From Chloroflexota bacterium (lineage in GTDB: Bacteria; Chloroflexota; Limnocylindria; Limnocylindrales; CSP1-4), in contig JADGQH010000017.1 of NCBI GenBank assembly GCA_017881985.1, positions 1 to 21,732 on the forward strand: a stretch of 21,732 bases of DNA. Direction: 5' to 3'. The translations under genes and the position numbers were made by a program. The notes below the pieces were generated by a model. It was not told where the DNA came from. It did not search any database and saw nothing but the letters and a program-made list of their open reading frames with translations. Position 1 is the first letter of the stretch, and every line of letters begins with the position of its first letter. Shown here piece after piece: positions 13,575 to 21,120 of this stretch.

Positions 13575-15332
13575 TCAGATGACCTGGATCTGGACGGGGC
13601 CGCCGGCGCCGGGGACGTACGCATGGACCGCACAGGCCGGGCAGGGGTCGAACGAGTGGACAGTCCGCAGGACCTCGAGTGGCCGGGCGGCATCCGCGAG
13701 CGGCGTCCCGACCAGCGCCTCTTCCAATGCCCCGCGCCGACCCTGCGCGTCGCGCGGCGAGCCATTCCACGTGGTCGCGTCAACCAGCTGGTACGTGTCG
13801 ATTCGCTGGTCGCGGATCGCCACCCAGTGGCCGAGCGCGCCTCGCGGCGACTCCCCGAGCGCCCATCCACGGGCCTCGCCCGGCCATGTGCCCGGGTCCC
13901 AGCGGGTGAGGTCGGCAAGCGCCAGGTCGCCGGTGGCCAGGTTCGCGACCAGGGCCTCGAGCCACCCGTCGAGCTGCCTGGCGACGACCTGCGCCTCGAT
14001 CGCCCGGGCCATGGTCCGACCGAGCGTGCTGAAGAATGCCTCGCGCCCGACGCCCAGGCTGGCGGCGGCGCCGTCGATGGCAGCCCTGACGTCCTTCTGC
14101 CCCTCGACATAGGCGACCGCCATGCGCGCGAGCGGCCCGACCTCCATCGGTTCGTCCTGGTACCTGGGCGCCTTGAGCCAGCTGTACCGGTCCGAGCCCT
14201 CGAGGGTTGCGCTCGGCTGCGTTGGCGCGGTGTAGGAGGGGTTCGTCTGCCCGTTCGCGGGGTGCCGGAGCGCGTCGCCCCCATCGTCGTAGGCGTACCA
14301 GGAATGCGCGACGGATTCGGCGATGCCCGCCTGGTCCACCGGCTGGACGCGGGCCAGGTCGCGGCCCATGACCCGGCCGCGCGACAGGAACAGCGCTGGC
14401 TTGGTCGAGTCGTCCCCGGGGAACTCGCCGTACGAGAGATAGCTGCCGAGGCCCGCCCCGACGCCTGCCCATTCACGGTAATGCCCGGCGATCATCAGGA
14501 TGTCCGGCAGGTAGACCTGCTCGACGAAGGTCCTGGCGTCGGCGATCGCTGTGCCGATGTCGGTCAAGCCGCGCGCGCTGAGGGCGGGGGGCGAGCCCCG
14601 CTCGACCTGTTGTGGATGCTCTCCCGGCAAGCCGCGATTCGGGCCGCCCCAGGGCGGAGCGAGGGCCATGCCGCCGACGAGGTACGTCTGCGGATGCGGG
14701 CTCTTCCCGCCGAGGAGCGTTTGGATCCGGATGATCCCGCGCTGCCAGTCGAGGGCCTCGAGGTAGTGGGCGACGACGAGGAGGTTCGCCTCGGGCGTGA
14801 GCCGGTAGGCCGGGTGGCCCCAGTAGCCGTTGGCGAACGGCCCGAGCTGGCCGGACTGGACGACGGTCGTGAGCCTGTCGATGACGCCCTTGAAGTACGC
14901 CGGGCTCGACTGCGGCCACTCGCTCATCGACAGGGCGAGCGTCGAGGTCGCCGCGGGGTCGGCACGCAGCGCGGCCATTGGGTCGACCCAGTCGAACGCG
15001 TGCCGATGGTAGAACCCGACGACGTGGGCCTGGACGTACCCAGCTCCGGCGAGGAGGTTGCGGACCAGCCGGGCGTTCGTGGGGATGGCCACGCCGAGGG
15101 CGTTCTCCACGGCGCGCACGGACGCAAGGGCGTGGACCCCGGTGCACACGCCGCAGATTCGCTGGGCGAGGAGCCAGGCGTCGCGGGGATCGCGGCCGCC
15201 GAGGATGAGCTCCATCCCGCGGAACATCGTCCCGGAGCTCCATGCGTCGCGCACGACGCCGTTCGCGATCTCGACCTCGACGCGCAGGTGCCCGCCGACC
15301 CGGGTGACGGGGTCGATCACGGTCCGGGTCAT
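13575..15332 (-). CDS. [NiFe]-hydrogenase large subunit
   Basis: 585 residues, holding the NiFe(CN)2CO site that splits H2. The N-terminal L1 motif RICGVCTGVH gives Ni ligands C60 and C63. The C-terminal L2 motif FDPCPACAVH gives C564 and C567. After H570 a 15-residue tail (AYVPGAGGPVQIQVI) remains, the peptide removed by a maturation endopeptidase after metal insertion, so the protein is made as a precursor. Length and motif context fit group 1 membrane-bound uptake enzymes. It has no signal peptide and should be carried through the Tat path by the small subunit. ATG 15332 lies one base after the small subunit stop, with GAGG upstream. A longer frame to 15407 only extends into the small subunit gene. 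Maturation genes (hyp, endopeptidase) are not in the window. Confidence 0.97.
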   Translation of the reverse strand: MTRTVIDPVTRVGGHLRVEVEIANGVVRDAWSSGTMFRGMELILGGRDPRDAWLLAQRICGVCTGVHALASVRAVENALGVAIPTNARLVRNLLAGAGYVQAHVVGFYHRHAFDWVDPMAALRADPAATSTLALSMSEWPQSSPAYFKGVIDRLTTVVQSGQLGPFANGYWGHPAYRLTPEANLLVVAHYLEALDWQRGIIRIQTLLGGKSPHPQTYLVGGMALAPPWGGPNRGLPGEHPQQVERGSPPALSARGLTDIGTAIADARTFVEQVYLPDILMIAGHYREWAGVGAGLGSYLSYGEFPGDDSTKPALFLSRGRVMGRDLARVQPVDQAGIAESVAHSWYAYDDGGDALRHPANGQTNPSYTAPTQPSATLEGSDRYSWLKAPRYQDEPMEVGPLARMAVAYVEGQKDVRAAIDGAAASLGVGREAFFSTLGRTMARAIEAQVVARQLDGWLEALVANLATGDLALADLTRWDPGTWPGEARGWALGESPRGALGHWVAIRDQRIDTYQLVDATTWNGSPRDAQGRRGALEEALVGTPLADAARPLEVLRTVHSFDPCPACAVHAYVPGAGGPVQIQVI

Positions 15333-15333
15333 C

Positions 15334-16716
15334 TCAGTGCGCCTCGAGGTCCGGGGAGTCGGCTCGGTCGACGGGAACGGCAGTGTCGACGGGAACGGCA
15401 GTGTCAAGAGGAACGGAAATGTCGACGGGAACGGCTGTGTCGACGGGAACCGCAGGGTCGGGGCCTTCGATGGCGACCACGTCCTCGCGGTCGGACGAGC
15501 TGGGCTCGTCGGTCTCAGTCAGCTCGGCCGGCTCGGTGGGATCCGCCGGGACGGGCGGCTGGACCGAATCTGGATCACCGCCGGGCGGGTCCTGCCGCGG
15601 CAGGGCTCCGTCGGCAGCGGCGACGCGCGCGTCGCGTCGCTCCTGTGCGCCGACCCGTCGCTGCCGGACGTAGCTCGCGGCGCCGTGCACAACGGTCAGG
15701 CCGGCCACGCCGCCGACCAGCGCCTGGCCGACCTGGTCGGCGGACACGGTGGGCGCGAAGGGCAGGGGTGGTGGGAGTCGCCGGTAGAACGGGCTCATCG
15801 CGTCCCAGAACCCAGGCATCGTGCAGCCCACGCACCCGTGGCCGGCCTTGACGGGCCAGCTCGTCCCGTCGGCGTACCGGACCGTGGGGCAGTTCGCGTT
15901 CGTTTCGGGCCCCTTGCAGCCCATCTTGTAGAGGCACCAGCCCTTCTGCGCGGCCTCGTCTCCCCACGCCAGGACGAATTCCCCGAACTCGAAATGGGCG
16001 CGCCGCTCGCACTGGTTGTGGATCAGCCCTCCATACGCGAAGTACGGCCTGTGCCGGGAGTCGGTCGCGGGCCACTGCTTGAATGTCAGGTAGTGGACGA
16101 TCGCCGCGGTCAGGTTCGCGGAGTTGACCGGGCAGCCCGGCATGGCGAGGAGCGAGCCACTCGAGACAATCGATGCAACCCCGACCGCGCCCGTCGCGCC
16201 TCCCGCGGCCGCGGGCGAGCCGCCGTCGAATGCACAGGTGCCGATGGCGATGGTCGCCAGGGCGCCACCCGAGACGTCGCGAACGACATCGCGGAAGGGT
16301 CGTCCGTCGACCATGCAATGGATGCCGCCGTCCGCCGTCGGGATCGCTCCCTCGACGACGGCGATGTACCCGTTCGGATACCTCGCCTGCACATCCGTCC
16401 TTGACCGGACCGCGGCAGCCCCGGCCGGGGCCATGATCATCTCGTGGTACTCGACGGAGAGGAGATCGAGCAGGACCTCCGCGGCCGTCGGGTTCGAGGC
16501 GCCGAGGAACGCCGCGCTGTCGCCACCGCAGCCCTGGCCGCGCAGCCAGATGACCGGGATCCGGGGGGCGGCGGACACGGCCGCGGCAACGCGGGACGCA
16601 TACGTCGCGGGGAGCGCGAGGGCGGCCGTCATCGCGGTGCAGAACTTGATGAACGTGCGTCGCGACATGCCGCGCTGCAGCATGGCGGCGTAGAGGCTGT
16701 CATCAGCCCTGGTCAT
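15334..16716 (-). CDS. [NiFe]-hydrogenase small subunit, Tat-exported, with 3Cys-1Asp proximal cluster
   Basis: 460 residues from ATG 16716 (GTG 16728 is an alternative). The Tat signal MSRRTFIKF is at 17-25, followed by a hydrophobic stretch. The proximal cluster site reads GQGCGGD: C63 is present, but the second Cys of the usual CxxC is Asp66. C161 and C195 complete it. The extra Cys of the [4Fe-3S] enzymes are absent. Distal cluster: H233, C236, C261, C267. Medial cluster: C276, C295, C298. A helix at 327-350 is the C-terminal anchor. An unusual tail of about 110 residues follows, Pro/Asp/Glu-rich and ending in VPVDTA repeats. Electrons leave H2 through this Fe-S chain to cytochrome b. An Asp proximal ligand is established for the actinobacterial-type (group 1h) O2-tolerant enzyme of Ralstonia eutropha. 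Confidence 0.96.
   Translation of the reverse strand: MTRADDSLYAAMLQRGMSRRTFIKFCTAMTAALALPATYASRVAAAVSAAPRIPVIWLRGQGCGGDSAAFLGASNPTAAEVLLDLLSVEYHEMIMAPAGAAAVRSRTDVQARYPNGYIAVVEGAIPTADGGIHCMVDGRPFRDVVRDVSGGALATIAIGTCAFDGGSPAAAGGATGAVGVASIVSSGSLLAMPGCPVNSANLTAAIVHYLTFKQWPATDSRHRPYFAYGGLIHNQCERRAHFEFGEFVLAWGDEAAQKGWCLYKMGCKGPETNANCPTVRYADGTSWPVKAGHGCVGCTMPGFWDAMSPFYRRLPPPLPFAPTVSADQVGQALVGGVAGLTVVHGAASYVRQRRVGAQERRDARVAAADGALPRQDPPGGDPDSVQPPVPADPTEPAELTETDEPSSSDREDVVAIEGPDPAVPVDTAVPVDISVPLDTAVPVDTAVPVDRADSPDLEAH
15367..15456. repeat. Five tandem 18-bp units in the tail of the hydrogenase small subunit
   Basis: Units GTCGACGGGAACGGCAGT at 15367-15384 and 15385-15402 are identical. The units at 15403-15420, 15421-15438 and 15439-15456 are variants. 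Read on the minus strand they code VPVDTA, VPVDIS and VPLDTA hexapeptides. The frame is kept, so unit number can vary without harming the protein. Confidence 0.85.
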
Positions 16717-16908
16717 TCGGCCCGTCACTCTCGGTCATGGGGCCGGAAGCAGCCGCGCCCGGCCCGTACCGTGGCCATACAAGCGCGCAACAACCGTCCC
16801 TCACCCCGCCGACCTTAGATGCCCCGGGGTTCCCGCTGCCGAGCCGGACGTCCCGCTCGGGCCAGTCCTACGGCCCCTCGTCGATACAGCCCAGTCGAGG
16901 GCGCCGGT

Positions 16909-16922
16909 GTACCTTCGGGTAC
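16909..16922. other. Small hairpin (TTCG loop on the plus strand) in the gap before the hydrogenase operon
   Basis: GTACC-TTCG-GGTAC is a perfect 5-bp stem. It lies in the 277-base gap (16717-16993) between the aldehyde dehydrogenase and hydrogenase genes, both minus strand. On the transcribed strand the loop is CGAA. It may mark the end of the acyl-CoA transcript or the leader of the hydrogenase message. No clear promoter or further gene is seen in the gap. Confidence 0.3.
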
Positions 16923-16993
16923 GGTCGAGGATCCCGGACCGGTGTCGCGCTGGCCGGTGGGCGGGGTGCGGCACCGCGAGGGGCGCGACCCGG

Positions 16994-18568
16994 TCAGCCC
17001 GGCTGGTTGTCGATCTGTGCCCGCTGGAGCCGGCCGGAGAAATCCACGTAGATCGACTTCCACTCGGTGAACGTGTCGAGGGCGGCGTGGCCGGCCTCTC
17101 GGTGGCCGTTGCCGGTCTCCTTCCAGCCGCCGAACGGGAGATGCGTCTCGGCGCCGATCGTGCCCGCGTTGACGTAGACGAGGCCGGTCTCGAGGTCCCG
17201 CATGGCGCGAAATGCCGTGTTCACGTCGGTCGTGTAGATCGACGAGGAGAGCCCGTAGCGCACCTGGTTCACGGCGGTCATCGCCGATGCGTAATCCTCG
17301 ACCGCGATCACCGACAGCACCGGCCCGAAGATCTCCTCCTGGGCGATCCGCGCCATCGGCTCCACGCCGGTGAAGATCGTCGGCTCGTAGAAGACGCCAG
17401 CTTCCAGCCCGGGACCGGTCGCCGCGCGCCCGCCGCAGACGAGCTCGCCCTCGCGTCGCCCGATCTCCACGTATCCCTCGACCTTCGTGCGGGCCGCCTC
17501 GTTGATGAGCGGCCCGACGTCGGTGGCGGGATCGGCGCCATCCCCGAGGCGGAGGGCACGCGTCCGCGCCTCCAGCTTCTCGAGGAGCCGCGACGAGACC
17601 GACCGCTCGACGACGACCCGGCTGCAGGCCGTGCAGCGCTGCCCGGTGGTCCCGAAGGCGGACCAGATGATCCCGTCGACCGCGAGGTCGAGGTCCGCAT
17701 CCGCGAGGACGACGATGGCGTTCTTCCCGCCGAGCTCGAGCGCGACGCGCTTCAGGCGCCGGCCGGCGCGCTCGGCGATCCGCCGGCCCGTGGCCGACGA
17801 GCCCGTGAACGAGAGGACCGGCACGTCCGGCGAATCGACGATCGCGTCCCCCACCTCCGCGCCACCGCCGGTCACGAGGTTGACCACGCCGGCCGGAACC
17901 CCGGCCTCGGCCATCAGCTCGACCAGGAGCGTCGCGCAATGGGGCGTGTCGGACGCCGGCTTGAAGACGACGGTGTTGCCGGCAACCAGCGCGGGCATGG
18001 TCTTCCAGGCCGGGATCGCCATCGGGAAGTTCCAGGGCGTGATGATTCCCGCGACCCCGATCGGCTGGCGGATGCTCATCGCCCACTTGTCGGGAAGCTC
18101 CGAGGGGACCGTGTCGCCGAACATCCGGCGCCCCTCGCCGGCCATGAGCTCGGCAATGTCGATCGCTTCCTGGACGTCGCCGCGCGCCTCGGGAAGGACC
18201 TTGCCCATCTCCCGGGTCAGCGCCCGCGCGAGGCGCTCCTTGTCCCGCCGGAGCAGGCTCGCGTAGCCGAACAGGATCTCGCCGCGGCGCGGGGCGGGCG
18301 TGGCACGCCATGCCGGAAGCGCGGTCTCGGCGGCGCGGATCGCCATCGCGACGTCGGCCGGCGTCCCGGCCTGGAACTGGCCCACCAGGTCGCCGCGGTT
18401 CGCGGGGTTGCGGCTCTCGAAGGATCGGCCCGAGCCCGACTCGATCCACTCACCGGCGATGAAATGGCGGCCCGGGAACGGCCCACCCGGGGCCGGCCGT
18501 TCGGGGGCGCCCAGTGGCTCCCGCCCCGGGCTCGCGCCGGGCCGCGACCCCGGCCCCGGCTCAGACAC
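16994..18568 (-). CDS. NAD(P)-dependent aldehyde dehydrogenase
   Basis: 524 residues of the aldehyde dehydrogenase superfamily, oxidising an aldehyde to the acid. Catalytic residues are in place: PWNF with N180, cofactor Lys203 in VVFKPAS, general base E278 in LELGGKN and nucleophile C312 in GTTGQRCTAC. EEIFGPVLSV and the C-terminal FGGWKETGNGHREAG follow. The sequence is of the semialdehyde-dehydrogenase-like kind, but the substrate is not predictable. The GTG at 18568 overlaps the thiolase stop by 8 bases, so the two are co-translated. The first 30 residues are Gly/Pro-rich and precede the fold at GRHFIAGEW, so the true start is less certain. It is last in the acyl-CoA cluster, suggesting that an aldehyde intermediate is fed into or out of the same catabolic route. 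Confidence 0.93.
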   Translation of the reverse strand: MSEPGPGSRPGASPGREPLGAPERPAPGGPFPGRHFIAGEWIESGSGRSFESRNPANRGDLVGQFQAGTPADVAMAIRAAETALPAWRATPAPRRGEILFGYASLLRRDKERLARALTREMGKVLPEARGDVQEAIDIAELMAGEGRRMFGDTVPSELPDKWAMSIRQPIGVAGIITPWNFPMAIPAWKTMPALVAGNTVVFKPASDTPHCATLLVELMAEAGVPAGVVNLVTGGGAEVGDAIVDSPDVPVLSFTGSSATGRRIAERAGRRLKRVALELGGKNAIVVLADADLDLAVDGIIWSAFGTTGQRCTACSRVVVERSVSSRLLEKLEARTRALRLGDGADPATDVGPLINEAARTKVEGYVEIGRREGELVCGGRAATGPGLEAGVFYEPTIFTGVEPMARIAQEEIFGPVLSVIAVEDYASAMTAVNQVRYGLSSSIYTTDVNTAFRAMRDLETGLVYVNAGTIGAETHLPFGGWKETGNGHREAGHAALDTFTEWKSIYVDFSGRLQRAQIDNQPG

Positions 18569-19811
18569 GCTCGAAGGCCATGGCCACGGAGCCCCCGCCG
18601 CCCAGGCAGAGCGTCGCCAGTCCGTAGCGGCCCTGCCGCCGGCGCAGCTCGTGGAGGAGCGTCGCGACGATCCGGGCGCCCGACGCGCCGATCGGATGAC
18701 CGAGTGCGATCGCACCGCCGTTGACGTTCACCTTCGCCCAATCGAATCCGAGCTCGCGCCCGTCGGCAAGAGCCTGGGCGGCGAACGCCTCGTTGATCTC
18801 CACCAGGTCGAATGCGTCGACCCCGAGCCCCGTCCGCGCAGTGAGGGCGCGGACCCCGGCAACCGGCGCCATGAAGAGCCAGCGCGGCTCCACCTCGCCC
18901 TGGGCGTACCCGACGATCCGCGCGAGCGGCCGGAGGCCGTGCTGCTCCACCGCCCGCTCCGACGCAACGACGGTCGCCGCGCCGCCGTCGGTGATTCCCG
19001 GAGCGTTGCCGGCCGTGACCGTCCCCGAACCGGCGGGCGGCAGGTCCGGGTCCCGCGCATCGGGGCCCGGCTGCGCGAAGACCGGCCGCAGCCGGGCAAG
19101 GGCCTCCGCCGTCGAGTCGCGGCGCGGCGACTCGTCCGTTGCGACCATGGTCTCGCGGCCGCGCTCGTCCCGCCCGGTGATCGCCACGAGCTCGTCGGCG
19201 AAGCGCCCGGCGTCCTGGGCCGCGACCGCCCGGCGGTGGCTCTCGAGCGCGAACGCGTCCTGGTCCTCCCGTGACACGCCTTCGGACAGGGCCACGCGCT
19301 CCGCGTGGGTGCCCATGTGGCAGTCCTCGATGGAGCACCACAGGCCGTCGAGGACCGCCGCGTCCCTGAGCGCCCCGTCGCCGAGCCGGTAGCCGAAGCG
19401 CGCCTTCTCCAGCAGGAATGGAGCCCGGTTCATCGACTCCATGCCGCCGGCCACCACGAGGTCGGCGTCGCCCGCCTTGATCGCCGCCGCGGCCAGCATG
19501 ATGGCCTTGAGCCCCGAGCCACAGACCCGGTTGATGGTCGTGGCGGGCGTCGATGCGGGGAGCCCGGCCGCGAGCGTCGCCTGGCGTGCCGGCGCCTGGC
19601 CCGCGCCCGCCTGGAGCACCTGCCCCATGTAGACCTCATCGATGACCGCGTCGGCGGGGAGGCTCGCGCGCTCGACCGCGGCCCGGATCGCGACTGCGCC
19701 GAGCTCGGTCGCCGGCACGTTCGCGAGGCCGCCGCCGAACCTGCCGATGGGCGTCCGCGCGGCGGAGACGAGGTAGACGCGGCCGTTCGGCCCGTCCGGC
19801 GGCGTGATCAT
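18561..19811 (-). CDS. Thiolase (acetyl-CoA C-acyltransferase)
   Basis: 416 residues. It cleaves 3-ketoacyl-CoA with CoA, or condenses two acetyl-CoA, the last step of the beta-oxidation cycle. Active-site residues are complete: nucleophile C97 in NRVCGSGLKA, VEINEAFAAQ, H372 in GGAIALGHPIGASG and C402 in CLGGGGSVA. The N-terminus VYLVSAARTPIGRFGG is typical. A 20-30-residue stretch around PVFAQPGPDARDPDLPPAGSG is longer than in common thiolases. The ATG at 19811 has GGGAGGTAGGA upstream. It lies 24 bases after the acyl-CoA dehydrogenase and overlaps the aldehyde dehydrogenase. It could act in fatty acid, branched-chain or polyhydroxybutyrate metabolism. Its company favours degradation. Confidence 0.95.
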   Translation of the reverse strand: MITPPDGPNGRVYLVSAARTPIGRFGGGLANVPATELGAVAIRAAVERASLPADAVIDEVYMGQVLQAGAGQAPARQATLAAGLPASTPATTINRVCGSGLKAIMLAAAAIKAGDADLVVAGGMESMNRAPFLLEKARFGYRLGDGALRDAAVLDGLWCSIEDCHMGTHAERVALSEGVSREDQDAFALESHRRAVAAQDAGRFADELVAITGRDERGRETMVATDESPRRDSTAEALARLRPVFAQPGPDARDPDLPPAGSGTVTAGNAPGITDGGAATVVASERAVEQHGLRPLARIVGYAQGEVEPRWLFMAPVAGVRALTARTGLGVDAFDLVEINEAFAAQALADGRELGFDWAKVNVNGGAIALGHPIGASGARIVATLLHELRRRQGRYGLATLCLGGGGSVAMAFERV

Positions 19812-19835
19812 TGCCGCGATCCTACCTCCCGCAGC

Positions 19836-21062
19836 CTACCCGGGCACCCGTCCGAGGATCGCGTCCGCGACGATGCCACGGTGGACCTGGTTCGTGCCCT
19901 CGTAGATCTGGGCGCCCTTGGCGTCGCGCATGAGCCGCTCCACGCCCGTCTCGCGCGAGTAGCCGGCTCCGCCGAAGAGCTGCACCGCGTCGGTGGTCAC
20001 GCGCATGGCCGCGTCGGACGCGGTCCACTTGGCGAGCGACGCCGCGGCGGCAACCTCGGCTCCGGGGGCGCCGCGGTCGCGCGCGTGGGCCGCGCCTCGC
20101 GTCAGCGCGCGCGCGGACGCGACCTGCTGGGCCATCTCCGCGACCATGAAGCGCAGGCCCTGGAGCTCGGCGATCTCGACCCCGAAGGCACGCCGCTCGT
20201 GCAGGTACGTCGTCGCGCGGTCCAGCGCCGCGCGCGCAAGGCCCGTGCAGGCGGCGGCGATCGCGATCCGGCCGTCGCCCAGCGCCGACAGCGCCACCCG
20301 GTACCCCTCTCCCTCCCCGCCGAGCCGGTTCGCGGCGGGGATCACGGCGCCGTCGAACACGAGCTCGGCGGCGGGGCACGCCCGAATCCCCATCTTCTTC
20401 TCGTGCGCGCCGAACCGGAAGCCGGGCGTCCCCTTCTCGACCAGGAACGCGGTGATCCCGCCGGCGCCGCGTGCCGGGTCGAGGGTGGCGAATACGAGGT
20501 ACCGCTCGGCTTCGGGGGCATTCGAGATCCAGATCTTGGTCCCATCGAGCCGGTAGGCGGCGGCATCGGTCGGCTCGCCGCCGGCGGTTCGATCGTCGGG
20601 GCCGATCTCCTGCCCGCCGGCCGCGAGGCGCGTGGCTCGCGTCCGGAGCGCGGCAGCGTCCGATCCGGCGCCGGGCTCGGTCAGCGCGAACGCACCGAGC
20701 GCCTCGCCCGCCTGCATCGCGGGCAGCCAGCGGGCCTGCTGCTCGGGCGTGCCCCAGCGGACCACCGGGTTCTGGTGCAGGACGTGGACGCACAGGCTCA
20801 CGGCGACAGCCATGTCCGCGGCGGCGATCTCCTCCACGACGATCGTCCAGGCCTCGGCGGTCAGGCCCGCCCCGCCGACCGATTCGGGGAATGGCCCCGC
20901 GAGGAGTCCGAGCTCGGCCATCGCGCCGATCAGCGACCGGTCGAAGCGCTCCTCCTCGTCTCGCGCGATCGCGCCGGGCGCGATCACCTCCCGCGCGAAC
21001 TGGCGAACCGTCTCGCCGAGCAGCCGCTGGTCGGGTCCCAGCCCGTCGAATGCGTCGAACAC
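19836..21062 (-). CDS. Acyl-CoA dehydrogenase
   Basis: 408 residues. FAD enzyme making the 2,3-double bond in acyl-CoA, passing electrons to electron-transfer flavoprotein. FALTEPGAGSDAA is the flavin/substrate signature, KIWISNA follows, and the C-terminal IYEGTNQVHR holds the catalytic base E388, the position used by short- and medium-chain enzymes. A Gly/Asp-rich insert of about 20 residues (AAGGQEIGPDDRTAGG) separates the signature from the YRLDGTKIWISN strand, longer than usual. The start is GTG 21062, with GGGGAGGGGAC directly upstream. It sits 58 bases after the hydroxyacyl-CoA dehydrogenase and 24 before the thiolase, in one probable operon. Chain length preference is not deducible. 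Confidence 0.95.
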   Translation of the reverse strand: MFDAFDGLGPDQRLLGETVRQFAREVIAPGAIARDEEERFDRSLIGAMAELGLLAGPFPESVGGAGLTAEAWTIVVEEIAAADMAVAVSLCVHVLHQNPVVRWGTPEQQARWLPAMQAGEALGAFALTEPGAGSDAAALRTRATRLAAGGQEIGPDDRTAGGEPTDAAAYRLDGTKIWISNAPEAERYLVFATLDPARGAGGITAFLVEKGTPGFRFGAHEKKMGIRACPAAELVFDGAVIPAANRLGGEGEGYRVALSALGDGRIAIAAACTGLARAALDRATTYLHERRAFGVEIAELQGLRFMVAEMAQQVASARALTRGAAHARDRGAPGAEVAAAASLAKWTASDAAMRVTTDAVQLFGGAGYSRETGVERLMRDAKGAQIYEGTNQVHRGIVADAILGRVPG

Positions 21063-21120
21063 GTCCCCTCCCCGAGCGGCCCCGGCGCGGGACGCCGGCC
21101 CGGCTTCGATCGGCCCGCGA

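Noticed and set aside
12918..15851. 977-codon plus-strand frame across the hydrogenase genes
   Set aside because: Antisense shadow of the hydrogenase operon in GC-rich DNA. It has Arg/Gly/Pro/Asp-rich composition and no motif, whereas the opposite strand has complete hydrogenase signatures.
16717..16728. GTG 16728 as start of the hydrogenase small subunit
   Set aside because: ATG 16716 leaves a normal Tat signal and neither start has a strong ribosome site. The GTG adds only four residues and cannot be excluded.
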